Positions 1-9,212 of a DNA stretch of 64,000 nt are shown piece after piece. Within the stretch, counting starts at the first letter, position 1. The number at the start of each line of letters is the position of its first letter. Location of the stretch: positions 496,001-560,000 of the forward strand of contig NZ_JABFHI010000002.1 of the NCBI RefSeq assembly GCF_013112225.1, given 5' to 3'. The position numbers and the translations under genes were made by a program. The stretch comes from Vreelandella azerica. Lineage in GTDB: Bacteria > Pseudomonadota > Gammaproteobacteria > Pseudomonadales > Halomonadaceae. Below the pieces are notes generated by a model that was not told the origin of the DNA, made no database searches, and saw only the letters and a list, made by a program, of their open reading frames with translations.

Positions 1-970
1 AGTGTGCATCGTTGTGTTGACAGCGGTTTATATGCTCACCGGCATGGAAATCCGTAGCGTGGGCGATATGGGCGATCTGCCGGATACGCTGCCGGTCTTC
101 CTGTGGCCAGACGTGCCGCTGAACCTTGAAACCCTGATGATCATCTTGCCTTATTCGGTCATGTTGGCCGTGGTGGGTCTGCTTGAATCGATGATGACAG
201 CCACCATTATTGATGACCTGACTGACACTAAAAGCGATAAGAACCGCGAGTGTAAAGGCCAGGGGATTGCCAATATCGGTTCCGGCCTGATCGGCGGTAT
301 GGCTGGTTGCGCGATGATTGGCCAGTCGGTGATCAATATCAAATCCGGCGGTCGTCGGCGTACGTCCACTCTGATTGCCGGTATTGCCCTGCTGATGATG
401 GTGGTGTTTTTGGCAGACTGGGTCTCGCAGATTCCTATGGCCGCTCTGGTAGCGGTGATGATCATGGTGGCAATCGGTACTTTCAGCTGGGAATCAATCC
501 GCGATCTGAAAAAGCATCCAATGAGCACTAACATGGTGATGGTAGCGACGGTACTAGTCACCGTGGGTACTCATAACCTGGCGATTGGTGTCTTTGTGGG
601 TGTGCTGCTGGCAGCGATGAACTTTGCCAACAAGGTAGGTAACATTCTCTACATCGGCTCGAAAGAAATCCAGCCGGGCGTTGAGCGTGAATACGAGATC
701 GTTGGCCAGGTATTCTTTGCATCCTCTGAAACCTTTATTGGCGCCTTTGATTTCAAAGAGAGCATTGATAAGGTCACCATTAACCTGACCCGCGCCCACT
801 TCTGGGATATTACCGCCGTGCAAGCGCTGGACAGGGTGGTGATCAAGTTCCGCCGTGAAGGTACCGAAGTTGAGATGATCGGCCTGAACGAAGCCAGTGC
901 CACCATTGTTGACCGCTACGCGGTGCACGATGATCCTGAAGCCGTCGAAAAACTGATGGGTGGCCACTAA
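1..970 (+). CDS. SulP family anion permease, C-terminal part (5' end outside window)
   Basis: The frame is open from the window edge, so the N-terminal membrane half is missing. About 320 residues remain. Hydrophobic segments near residues 1-15, 45-65, 95-115, 120-160 and 175-205 are the last transmembrane helices. A soluble tail from about residue 220 (after the IGSKEIQPGVE stretch) has the length and position of a STAS domain, and the pair is the known architecture of SulP sulfate/bicarbonate/anion transporters at the inner membrane. The universal stress protein 26 bp downstream on the same strand is probably co-transcribed; SulP-Usp pairs are common in proteobacteria. The substrate (sulfate, bicarbonate or another anion) cannot be told from the fragment. 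Confidence 0.85.
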   Translation, partial: VCIVVLTAVYMLTGMEIRSVGDMGDLPDTLPVFLWPDVPLNLETLMIILPYSVMLAVVGLLESMMTATIIDDLTDTKSDKNRECKGQGIANIGSGLIGGMAGCAMIGQSVINIKSGGRRRTSTLIAGIALLMMVVFLADWVSQIPMAALVAVMIMVAIGTFSWESIRDLKKHPMSTNMVMVATVLVTVGTHNLAIGVFVGVLLAAMNFANKVGNILYIGSKEIQPGVEREYEIVGQVFFASSETFIGAFDFKESIDKVTINLTRAHFWDITAVQALDRVVIKFRREGTEVEMIGLNEASATIVDRYAVHDDPEAVEKLMGGH

Positions 971-996
971 GCCATCCTGCAGCCGAGGAGTGTGAG

Positions 997-1856
997 ATGT
1001 CAGATCATGTAATGGCCGCCATTGACGGTTCCAGTTTTTCAGAAAACGTCTGTGATTACGCCGCCTGGGCCAGCCTGGCGCTGGATGCCCCCTGGTGTTT
1101 GTACACGTGGTGGATAACCACTCGGACGTGCCGGATGACGCGAATCTTTCCGGTAACCTGCGCTTTGGCGCCCGTGAACGCCTGATGAAAGAGCTTTCCG
1201 ATCTTGACGAAAAGCGCGCCAAGATCAACCGTGAGCAGGGCAAGCTGATGCTGGATGCCGCCCGCGAGCGGGCGATTGAGGATGGCGTCAGCGACCCCCA
1301 GACCCGTCAGCGTAACGGCACCCTGGTGGAAACCCTGGTCGAGCTGGAAAAGGACGTGCGCCTTTTAGTCGTCGGCAAGCGTGGTGAAAAGGCGGATCAG
1401 GCCACCGGCCACCTGGGCTCCAACCTGGAACGCGTGGTGCGTGAAATGCACCGCCCCATCCTGATGGTGCCGAGTGCCAAGTTCAAAATGCCAGAAAGCG
1501 TGATGATGGCCTTTGATGGCAGCAAGACCGCCCGCAAAGGCGTTGAGATGCTGGCCAAAAGCCCGCTGTTCAATAAAGCCGTTTGCCATGTGGTGATTAT
1601 CGGCGCGGATACCGCTGAAAACCGCTCCCAGCTGGAATGGGCGCTGAGCACCTTGCGCGACGCTGGGCATGACGCCGAAGGCGCCATCCGCGCCGGTGAT
1701 GTCGAAGCCACCCTGCACGCCTACGAGCAGGAAAACGCCATCGACATGATGGTGATGGGCGCCTACGGACATTCACGCATCCGCCACCTGCTGATCGGCA
1801 GCACCACCACTGAAATGCTGCGCAACAGCCATATCCCGGTGCTGATTCTGCGCTGA
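997..1856 (+). CDS. Universal stress protein with two Usp domains (frame broken near 1088-1092)
   Basis: The start ATG at 997 follows a GAGGAG-like ribosome binding site. Translation begins MSDHVMAAIDGSSFSENVC, then the frame shifts at a run of five C (1088-1092); one more C would join it to FVHVVDNHSDVPDD and give a continuous 286-residue protein. The length fits two tandem UspA domains. The second has the family's ATP-binding signature (GAYGHSRIRHLLIGSTTTEM, around residues 249-268). Such proteins are cytoplasmic and respond to starvation and stress. It lies just behind the SulP permease and is followed by a terminator. I treat the shift as a sequence error because both halves are otherwise well conserved. 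Confidence 0.8.
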
Positions 1857-1888
1857 TATTAATGGATTCACCTGGGAAATTTCCTGTG

Positions 1889-1925
1889 TTCACCAGTCCT
1901 ATGATTAAGGGCTGGTGAATTTTTG
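1889..1925 (+). terminator. Rho-independent terminator after the SulP-Usp pair
   Basis: TTCACCAG (1889-1896) pairs with CTGGTGAA (1912-1919), extended by two more G-C pairs, and is followed by a T run. It lies 32 bp after the stress protein stop. Confidence 0.7.
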
Positions 1926-2147
1926 CTTGTTCCTTTCCTGCTTTGCCCTTGCTGGACTGCTTTCCATTCAATGGTGCCTCTAGGCGGCACTGTTATCTCT
2001 CACCTCAAATCCCTCTTATTAATAATTGTATTCAGTTTTTTCTAATTAAACGACATAAAATGCACTAGAACACTTTAATCAAACGTGTCTAATGTCATAA
2101 AAAGCTGGTGAAAAGCAATCAGTCGGCTAACCAGCAAGGAGAAATCC

Positions 2148-2729
2148 ATGAAAAAACTCTATACGGCTTCTGCTATTGCTGCGGCGCTTCTAAGTGCTCC
2201 CCTGGCTGGCCAGGCGGCAACCGGTCAAACCAGTGTTTCTTTCAATCTTCCGGGTATCATCATTCTTCATTATGTCAGCGACGTGACCTTTGATGTGCCC
2301 GCCAGCTACTTTGGTGGTGCTGATCAGGCTTTTGATGACAGCGTAGCCAAGACTCTATCCGGTTTTGATGACGATGCTAGCGTAGATATATCAGGTGGCC
2401 CGTTAGATGCCAGCATTGACGCAGTTACCGCCTACATTCGCAATGCCTGGGCGGTACGCTCAATTTCCGCCACTGGTGAGTCTCAGATTGGAATTACTCT
2501 TGATACAGCCACGGCAACTCATGCTTCGGCAGGTAGTATCGGGCTTAGCAACGCTCAGGTCAGTGCGGACGGTACCGCCTTTGGTGCTACAACGACTTTT
2601 GATTCTCCTGGTATGAGCAGAATTAACGCTGAGTATGGTGATGTCAGCCTCGAACTTGATATGAGCAGCGCGACCTCCGCAGGTGAGTATACGGGCGCTC
2701 AGTACACCATCGAAGCCACCAATATCTGA
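2148..2729 (+). CDS. Secreted pilin-like major subunit of a chaperone-usher operon
   Basis: ATG at 2148 follows an AAGGAG site 8 bp upstream. The 193-residue product starts with a clear Sec signal peptide (MKKLYTASAIAAALLSAPLA, cleavage near GQAA). The rest is rich in Ala, Ser, Thr, Gly and Asp, has no cysteine in the mature part, and has the beta-strand-like composition of fimbrial subunits. It is first in a run of subunit, second secreted protein, PapD-like chaperone and usher, so the major structural subunit is the likely role (inferred from position and composition, not a recognised motif). The 220 bp upstream is AT-rich, with no gene and no promoter I can fix. A terminator-like hairpin follows 52 bp after the stop and would favour expression of this first gene. 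Confidence 0.55.
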   Translation: MKKLYTASAIAAALLSAPLAGQAATGQTSVSFNLPGIIILHYVSDVTFDVPASYFGGADQAFDDSVAKTLSGFDDDASVDISGGPLDASIDAVTAYIRNAWAVRSISATGESQIGITLDTATATHASAGSIGLSNAQVSADGTAFGATTTFDSPGMSRINAEYGDVSLELDMSSATSAGEYTGAQYTIEATNI

Positions 2730-2743
2730 TTGATGAGCGGGCA

Positions 2744-3355
2744 ATGCCTCTTCTGTCACTGACAAAAAGCGCCAGAAAACCAAGCCACCTGTGCCTTAGC
2801 GCAGCGTGGCTTTTTTGTGGTGTGGTGCTCAGCTTGTGGTCATCCAGTGCCTCAGCGGCACAGGATTGCCAAGGAAAGAAACTCAACATCAATGGCAATG
2901 GCCTGGATTTCGGACAAATATCCCCTGGGCAGCTTGGGCTTTCTTCCTATGATATGGCGCTGGGTGCATCACCAACAGGGCCCACTCAGGTCAGTGGCCC
3001 CAGGCAAATCGAGATATTGCTGTATGGGGCAGCCTATTCAGGCATGCCTGTATGGCTGACGCCAGAACTTGTATCTATCAATGACTGGGACTGGCGCTGC
3101 CGTATGAGAAGACCGGTCAATGGCAACAATATAGTGGTGAATTACCAACTGAACGCGGCATCCGGGCAAAGTGGTGGTTTAAGTATTGGTGGGCAATTTA
3201 TACCAGTGACTCTGGAAACAGATATTTCTGTTACTCCATTTAATCCTCAATTTGTTGAGGTGATAGGACGCATTCGCGCTTATCCGGATCTATCAGATCT
3301 GACTGTGGCCGGTGATGCACAAGGAACGCTACAGATTGAGGTCTACGAACAATGA
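2744..3355 (+). CDS. Secreted minor subunit or adhesin-like protein of the pilus operon
   Basis: The 203-residue product has a long signal sequence: a basic segment SARKPS, the hydrophobic stretch LSAAWLFCGVVLSLW, and a likely cleavage after SSASA. The mature part has two cysteines (DCQGK and DWRCR), probably a disulfide, and a beta-rich composition. I do not recognise the family. Its place between the major subunit and the chaperone, with the stop overlapping the chaperone start by 4 bp (ATGA), suggests a tip, initiator or minor pilin. No better start codon exists downstream that keeps the basic part of the signal peptide, so a hairpin with a T run falls inside its signal-peptide codons. Confidence 0.5.
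   Translation: MPLLSLTKSARKPSHLCLSAAWLFCGVVLSLWSSSASAAQDCQGKKLNINGNGLDFGQISPGQLGLSSYDMALGASPTGPTQVSGPRQIEILLYGAAYSGMPVWLTPELVSINDWDWRCRMRRPVNGNNIVVNYQLNAASGQSGGLSIGGQFIPVTLETDISVTPFNPQFVEVIGRIRAYPDLSDLTVAGDAQGTLQIEVYEQ
2782..2816 (+). terminator. Terminator-like hairpin inside the second pilus gene (possible attenuator)
   Basis: AAGCCAC (2782-2788) pairs with GTGGCTT (2806-2812), with further inner pairing around a CTTA loop, and is followed by six T (2811-2816). It has the form of an intrinsic terminator, but lies within the first 25 codons of the second gene. It could limit expression of minor subunit, chaperone and usher relative to the major subunit. Confidence 0.5.
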
Positions 3356-3697
3356 AGCTTCTTATCTTCCTGGGTATCCTGCTCGCCTGCTTAGCTGGCC
3401 AGGCGATGGCCCAAGCGCCCGCTCAGATTTCAGTTTCCCCAGATGTTTTCCGGATCGATATAGATGACAACCAGCCCCATTCTCTGACGGTGATGAATCT
3501 GTCGGACAGAACTATTGAGGCCACCACCAGCGTATCAGGCTGGACGCTGGAAAATGATCGGGTGGTTCCGACGCCGCCCACGCCCGCAAGCCTGGATCAA
3601 TGGATCATACTCAATCCGGTTGATATGAAAATTGCCCCGGGCGAAAGTCAGGTCGTGCGCTTTGCTATCCGTCCTTCTTCCGAGCCTAAAAGGGGTG
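3352..3697 (+). pseudogene. PapD-like periplasmic pilus chaperone, 5' part (split by IS element)
   Basis: The start overlaps the previous stop by 4 bp. The product begins with a signal peptide (MKLLIFLGILLACLAGQAMA) followed by ISVSPDVFRIDIDDNQPHSL and, near residue 95, PGESQVVRFAIRP, matching the first Ig-like domain of periplasmic pilus chaperones, which hold subunits and deliver them to the usher. After codon 115 the reading frame enters the insertion sequence. Removing the element and one copy of its GTG target duplication joins this part exactly in frame to the piece ending at 5387 and restores a protein of about 254 residues, a normal chaperone length. The insertion therefore disrupts a gene that was intact before it. 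Confidence 0.8.
3695..3697. repeat. Target site duplication, left copy (GTG)
   Basis: GTG next to the left IS end; the same triplet follows the right end at 4966-4968. A 3 bp duplication is usual for IS3-family elements. Confidence 0.75.
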
Positions 3698-3722
3698 TGA
3701 AGTGGACCCCAAAATTTGGACA
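3698..3722 (+). repeat. IS left terminal inverted repeat
   Basis: 25 bp beginning TGAAGTGGACCCC; 20 of 25 positions match the reverse complement of 4941-4965. Confidence 0.8.
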
Positions 3723-3765
3723 GGTGCCTAAGCTATGATTCATCATCTCCACAAGGAGGAGAATC

Positions 3766-4049
3766 ATGAGCAAGAAACGCAAACAATACAGCGCATCATT
3801 CAAGTCCAAAGTCGCTCTGGCCGCCATCAAGGGCGACCAGACCACATCCGAAATTGCTGCTCGTTTTCAGATCCACCCCACCATGGTCAGCACCTGGAAG
3901 CGCGACTTGCTGGAGAACGCTACCGACCTCTTCGAAGGCAAGAAGAAGGTCGGCAAGCAATCCGATGAGCCCAGCACAGACGAGCTGTACCGTGAGATTG
4001 GTCGACTGACGGTGGAACGCGATTTTTGTCGCGCAAGCTCGATCAGTAA
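3766..4049 (+). CDS. IS3-family transposase OrfA (frame broken at T run 4023-4027)
   Basis: ATG at 3766 follows an AGGAGG site. The product (about 94 residues once corrected) starts MSKKRKQYSASFKSKVALAA and contains a helix-turn-helix (TTSEIAARFQIHPTMVSTWK, residues 26-45) that binds the element's ends. The family ending ERDFLSRKLDQ followed by TAA appears only if one T is added to the five-T run at 4023-4027; as given, the frame runs on to 4161 with an unrelated tail. In this family OrfA and OrfB are joined by programmed frameshifting to make active transposase. Confidence 0.82.
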
Positions 4050-4063
4050 GCCGCCAACAGCGG

Positions 4064-4897
4064 TTGGCAATGATCGAGCGTGGTCATCCCCAAATCAGTC
4101 TTTCACGCCAGTGCGAGCTGCTCAAGCTGAGCCGCTCATCGGTGTACTACGTCCCTCGTGAGCCATGTCAGGAGGATCTGGACCTGATGTATCTGATTGA
4201 TCAGCAACACCTGGAAACGCCGTACTATGGCTCTCGCAAGATGCGTGCCCATTTGCAGCACCAGGGCTATCGGGTCAATCGGAAGCGGGTGCAGAGGCTG
4301 ATGCGCACCATGGGCATTCAGGCGGTGTATCCACGCCCCAGAACCAGCATTCCGGGCGACGGGCACAAGGTTTATCCGTACCTGCTCAAAGGGCTGAAAA
4401 TCGACCGCCCCAACCAGGTGTGGGCAACAGATATCAGCTATATTCCGCTGGCCCGGGGCTTCATGTATCTGGTCGCCATCATCGACTGGTACAGCCGCAA
4501 GGTGCTGTCCTGGCGGGTCTCCAACACCATGGACACAGACTTTTGTGTCGATGTCCTGGAGGAGGCTCTACAGCGCCATGGAGCGCCGGAGATCTTCAAT
4601 ACCGATCAGGGTGTCCAGTTCACCAGTGAGGCCTTCACAAACGTTCTCAAAGATCATGGCATCCGGATCAGCATGGACGGCAAGGGCTGCTACCATGACA
4701 ATATATTCGTGGAACGGCTCTGGCGCAGCGTCAAATACGAGTGTGTTTACCTTGCCGCTTTCGAGGATGGACAACACTTGAAGCAGGCGCTCCACCGGTA
4801 CTTCTGGCATTACAATCAGACCCGGTACCACCAAACCCTTGATTACCAAACGCCCGATGAGGTGTACTACGGGCAACCCATATCTCTGGCAGCCTGA
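4064..4897 (+). CDS. IS3-family transposase OrfB (DDE integrase core)
   Basis: About 277 residues (TTG 4064 or ATG 4070). An HTH_21-type segment (YYGSRKMRAHLQHQGYRVNR) precedes the rve catalytic core. The three acidic catalytic residues are visible in WATDISYIP, FNTDQGVQFTS and NIFVERLWRSVKYE, and the C-terminus HYNQTRYHQTLDYQTPDEVY is typical of the IS3 group. It catalyses cut and joining of the element's ends. The gene is full length and looks intact, so the element may still be mobile if orfA is really intact. Confidence 0.92.
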   Translation: MAMIERGHPQISLSRQCELLKLSRSSVYYVPREPCQEDLDLMYLIDQQHLETPYYGSRKMRAHLQHQGYRVNRKRVQRLMRTMGIQAVYPRPRTSIPGDGHKVYPYLLKGLKIDRPNQVWATDISYIPLARGFMYLVAIIDWYSRKVLSWRVSNTMDTDFCVDVLEEALQRHGAPEIFNTDQGVQFTSEAFTNVLKDHGIRISMDGKGCYHDNIFVERLWRSVKYECVYLAAFEDGQHLKQALHRYFWHYNQTRYHQTLDYQTPDEVYYGQPISLAA

Positions 4898-4940
4898 GTC
4901 AGGGAAACAACCGGATTATAGCTTAGGGATACCATCAGGT

Positions 4941-4965
4941 TGTCCAACTGATTGGGTCCACCTCA
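4941..4965 (-). repeat. IS right terminal inverted repeat
   Basis: Reverse complement begins TGAGGTGGACCCA and matches the left end at 20 of 25 positions; followed by the second GTG copy at 4966-4968. Confidence 0.8.
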
Positions 4966-5387
4966 GTGAGCATAGCGCCATGCTATGGATACAGGAAAAG
5001 CATGCTGCGACCCCCTCGCCAATGGTGAAGGCACGTTTTCGTATTGGCGTGGCTATTTATGCAGATAAAAATCCGGTGGAGCGGGCAGGGCAGTTTATCG
5101 CCGCCCATATTGAGCCAGATAAAAATCGGCTGAGGCTGGAGTTCTCCAACCAGGGTAATGCCCATGACCGACCCTCTGGAACTGTGACGCTGGAAAACCG
5201 TAACAACCAACAGCAAGCGCCCATTAGCCTATCATTGCCCAAGCGCCCGATATTGCCTGGCAAGAAGGCGTCGCAATACGTCTTGCTGCCCACGCTGCCA
5301 ACGGGTACCTACATGCTGACGTTGGAAGGTCACTTCTATGACCGTCAACGCGTCTTCCAGCAGCAGATGGAGTTCAGGGTTCCCTAA
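4966..5387 (+). pseudogene. PapD-like pilus chaperone, 3' part after the IS element
   Basis: This is the remainder of the chaperone begun at 3352. It reads on from the target site as EHSAMLWIQEKHAATPSPMV, contains the second Ig-like domain (RLEFSNQGNAHDRPSGTVTL) and ends MEFRVP. It has no signal peptide or ribosome binding site of its own, so an active product is unlikely. Its stop overlaps the usher start (TAATG). Confidence 0.78.
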
Positions 5388-7890
5388 TGTGCAGGTTGCT
5401 AAGGATGGTTGGAAAGTGGCTGTTATTGCTTGGCGTGATGGCAAACAGTGCACTGGCAGCCACCCCGGGCCTCCTGTGCTGGGCGCCCTGATTGTTCGCG
5501 GTGATGAAATTGCTGCCATCATGCCCCTGATAGGTGATGATGAAGTATGGATTTCTGAAGATGATCTTTTACTGGTGCCAGGGATTAGCCTGGATCAATC
5601 CAGCCGGGAACTCATCACACCGCTGGGGCGAACTCCCCTGGCTCGTCTGACTCAGGCCAAGGGCCCGCAGGGGTATATAGCGCTCAGCGCGCTGAAAACA
5701 TACCTGGGACTAAGAGGCAGCTGGAACCCGCAAACCGTTGCCCTGGAAGTCAGCCCTCCCTGGCCTGTCAGTATGAACAACACCGGCTCGGCGGGGGATT
5801 TGCCAGAACCCGATTTTCGGTCACCGTCTTACAGCTTGAACGGCTTGCGCTATGACTACCGCATCAGTGGTGCGGATGGTGCCAATGGTGAGATAGGCCA
5901 GGAGCATGAAGTTACCCTTAAAGGACGTTTCAAGCGAGGGCCATGGAGGGCCAGTGCTTACCGTACCAGCGCCGGCCGTGAAGGGCTTAGTGAATTATTC
6001 TGGTTAAATGACCAAGACAATTACCGGAGCCTGTTCGGCATTCAGTCCGTTCAGTATGGCTCGGTGCTGCCTGTGACAGAGTTCACCGGCTTACAGCTAC
6101 AGTATGCCAACTTTGCGCTACCTGACATCAGCAGCCTTTCTAATGCATCGCTGCAACCCAGCTTCGGCCCTGATCAGCGCATTATTGAAGGCGTTGGCCC
6201 CTTGGGTGGCACTGCTGAACTACGCCTGGATGGACGCCCTATTGTACGCAGCCGTATCGACTTTGAAGGCCGCTACCGCCTGGAAGTGCCTACCGAAGTG
6301 GGGCGGTTTGGCTCTCTGGAAGTATGGATCTATGAGTTTGATCCAAGCGGTGAGCCAATTCGCCGGGAAGATGTTAATTACTTGTCCAATAGCCAGCTTC
6401 TTAACCAGGGGCAATGGACCGTTCAGGGTGGGGGTGGAGCCAGTGGGAATGTGTTTGATACGCAATCCGACGGCAGCGGCGGGGCTATCTTTACAAATGC
6501 ACGGTACGGCATTACTAACCGGCTTACCCTTGAAGGCACCACGCTGCGTGATCAGCAGGGGCGCCAATATTTTGGCACCGGCGCCAGCTTTTTTCCCTTT
6601 GATGGTCTACAAGGTCATCTAGGGCTCTACCAGAATGAATCCGGCAATACGGCAGGTAATCTTTCCCTGCAGGGGCAGTGGGGCCGCCACCAGTTGCAGG
6701 GCTACTGGAACGAACGTAAGCATGGTTTTGTCGATGATCAGCGCCGAGTCAGTGGGCAACTGGATGCGTCACGGCAGTTTACACTTGGCTCAACGCGTCT
6801 GGGGTGGCTGGCGCGTCGGCGAGTTAATGACACTGAAGAAGCGTCCTTTGCACTGCCTTATTTCCATTCTTCCCCAACGGCTTCTTTACGTCTGAGTTCA
6901 AAACCGAATTTCAACGGAGACTATCGCAGCGAAGTTCATTATCGGCCATCGCGGCCCTGGCACTTCCAATACCTGAATGAAGCATCTGACGACACAGTGC
7001 GTGTGGACTACAACGTTTCTCAGGCCTGGCAGGTCTATGTGTCACGTCAATGGCGCGAAACACAGACGCGCGATGAAGCCGGCTTTGGCTGGTTCTCTCC
7101 CCAGCGTGAAGGGCTCTATGTGCAAGGCGCCCTGATTGATGAACAAGATGGATTCGGCTATCGGGTTAATCTGCGCCATCGCCTGCTGCCTGGTCTTTAT
7201 GCAAACCTGAACGTCACACAGCGTGCTTTACCCGAGTTACCCGGTTTCGAGCAGGTTGAAAACTCGGATACCTTGGTGTTTCTGGAACTCAGCGCAGATT
7301 TTGGTGTTAGCGGTGGTCGTTTGTATCCCGCCAGGGCGCTAAGCGGTAGCCAGAACCTGCGCGGCAGTCTTTATGGCACTGTGCGGCTGCCGGATGGAAG
7401 CCTTGCACCGCTGGATAACTTACGGCTTCTGCTGGATGAACAGCCTCGCAGAGCAGGCGGTGCGCCTGGCCGCTTCGCCATGGACAATATCACTCCCGGC
7501 ACCTACAAGGTGCGCTTGGACCCTTCATCACTACCTATTGAATACTCACCAAAAGGCGGTGCTTATTGGGTTGAAGTGGAACAGGGCGCCACCACTGCGC
7601 TGAATTTCGATGTCGCGATTGAATATGGAGTGGCAGGGCAGGTCAGCCTGTCAGGTGGTCAAGATGCTCAGGCAATACAGGTCGAACTGGCATCAACTCA
7701 GTCTGATTTTTACCGATCTGCCTGGACAAACCAGTTTGGCTACTACCGTATCGATGGTGTGCCACCGGGTGATTACACACTCACTCCGGTAGGGCTTGAC
7801 TCCCCATCACGTCATGTAAAGGTCGATAATGACTTTGTATTTGGTCAGGGTCTGATCCTCACAGCGCCGCTGCAAGAGACCTTGCGCTGA
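5387..7890 (+). CDS. Outer-membrane usher of the pilus operon (frame broken at 5463-5466)
   Basis: The natural start is the ATG at 5387, which overlaps the chaperone stop and codes a signal peptide (MCRLLRMVGKWLLLLGVMAN, cleavage after ALA). The frame shifts at a run of four C (5463-5466); one more C joins it to GPPVLGALIVRGDE and gives 834 residues, a usual usher length. An N-terminal periplasmic region is followed by a beta-barrel from about residue 145 that is interrupted by a plug-like domain (DQRIIEGVGPLGGTAELRLD, about residue 270). The last 200 residues hold two Gly/Pro-rich beta-sandwich repeats (TPGTYKVRLD, PPGDYTLTPV) like carboxypeptidase-regulatory domains. Ushers form the secretion pore for chaperone-bound subunits. 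The precise usher clade is not resolved. Confidence 0.75.
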
Positions 7891-7942
7891 AGAGGATTTC
7901 TGCGTTGATGAACAACCGCAGCGTCAGTTTTTATAGCAAGCT

Positions 7943-9127
7943 TCACCCCTTTTGCACGGCTTTCAATACCGGCTGGGCAAGCAGCCAGCCGGCGATGATA
8001 AACGCCAGCATACCCGCAATAATCATCTCGAAGGTGATGCCCGCACCCAGTATCCAGCCGAGAATCGCCGGGGCGATGCCGGTGGAAAATACCATGGAAG
8101 CACTCAGCGCTGAGCGTGCCTGACCAAGGTGCTCAGCGCCCCATAGCTTGATCAACAAACCCGAGGCGACCATTTCCTGTGCGCCGGTGGCTAGCCCGCC
8201 GCCAATCATCAAGGCCCAGACGCTGATATTGCCACCGATCAGCATGGCGACGAGCATGGCCAGAGCGTAAGGCAGCAGATAGTAGCGGGCCAGTTTTACC
8301 GGCCCGATTTTATCTACCCAGCGTCCTCCTAGCAGGGAACCCGGCAGTTTGGCCAGCCCCATGCCGGTCAGGGCAAGGGCATAAACGGCCAGTGAGCTGT
8401 CTAACGCTTCGGTAAGCTGAGCCTGATAGATAAACAGGCCTGTCATGGTGATTGGCAGTGCCATCAGCAGCGGTAGCAATAGCCAGAAGGAACGCTCGCG
8501 GAAGGGTTTTGGCCCACGGGTATCACGCTGTGAAGGCTTCTTGCCTGGTGCTGGTGGCCAAGTGCCCTTAATGAGTAACCACAGCCAGGGCAGGGCAATG
8601 GCAGCGGCGAGTAGCCACCAGAAACCTTGCCAGGTAAGCCATATCAATCCGGCGGCCACCAGAGGAGGCAGCAGGGCTTCGCCGAGGGGAATGCCAAGAC
8701 CGACCAGCCCCATGGCACGCCCGCGCAGGTGGGTAAACTCGCGAGCGGCCAAGGTGTTGCCCAAGTGGGTCAGCAGCCCCTGGCCGCATAGGCGCACCAG
8801 GCCTAGGCCCAAGAGGCCAAGGCCCCACCAGGGAGAAAATGTCAGCAGCATGATGCCAGCTACTAGCAGCAGGAGTACGATAGTGGCAAAGCGGCGCGGA
8901 GCCACCCAGTCAATGCTGGGGCCAAAGTGCAGCATGATAAAACCAGCGCTCAGGGTGATCAGCGCATAACCGGTACCGAACTGGCTAATGCTCAGGTTCA
9001 AGTGGTTGGAAATCGGTGCCTGGAACAGGCCGATAAAAAAGCTTTGCCCCAGGCTGGAGGTGAACATGGCTAGAAAAGCGATGCTCAGTAGCGTTCGGTG
9101 CTCGCGTAATAGCGTTCGATATCCCAT
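7943..9127 (-). CDS. MFS transporter, about 12 transmembrane helices
   Basis: A 394-residue, highly hydrophobic protein with two six-helix halves separated by a basic cytoplasmic loop (KGTWPPAPGKKPSQRDTRGP, about residues 188-207). The second half contains GGRWVDKIGPVK, the loop 8-9 equivalent of the major facilitator signature. It acts at the inner membrane as a proton-coupled transporter; the substrate is unknown. It is transcribed towards the pilus operon and its start region faces the DksA-like gene, so a divergent promoter region lies at 9128-9212. No sign of damage. Confidence 0.85.
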   Translation of the reverse strand: MGYRTLLREHRTLLSIAFLAMFTSSLGQSFFIGLFQAPISNHLNLSISQFGTGYALITLSAGFIMLHFGPSIDWVAPRRFATIVLLLLVAGIMLLTFSPWWGLGLLGLGLVRLCGQGLLTHLGNTLAAREFTHLRGRAMGLVGLGIPLGEALLPPLVAAGLIWLTWQGFWWLLAAAIALPWLWLLIKGTWPPAPGKKPSQRDTRGPKPFRERSFWLLLPLLMALPITMTGLFIYQAQLTEALDSSLAVYALALTGMGLAKLPGSLLGGRWVDKIGPVKLARYYLLPYALAMLVAMLIGGNISVWALMIGGGLATGAQEMVASGLLIKLWGAEHLGQARSALSASMVFSTGIAPAILGWILGAGITFEMIIAGMLAFIIAGWLLAQPVLKAVQKG

Positions 9128-9212
9128 GACACAATCTCAACAAACGCGCGAAAAGCCGTTAGTGTAGCAGGCTGGGCTGTGGCAGATAGATACAACATAA
9201 AAGGAGGCTCCA

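Larger units (their letters stand above)
3698..4965 (+). mobile_element. IS3-family insertion sequence, complete, 1268 bp
   Basis: The element is bounded by imperfect inverted repeats beginning TGAAGTGGACCCC (left, 3698) and, read inward on the other strand, TGAGGTGGACCCA (right, ending 4965), with 20 of 25 positions matching. A 3 bp GTG duplication flanks it. It carries the two genes typical of the family, orfA (helix-turn-helix) and orfB (DDE integrase core). Size, ends, duplication and gene order agree. It sits inside the pilus chaperone gene, and excising it restores that gene's frame. orfA has an apparent one-base deletion in a T run, which I regard as a sequence error. Confidence 0.92.
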
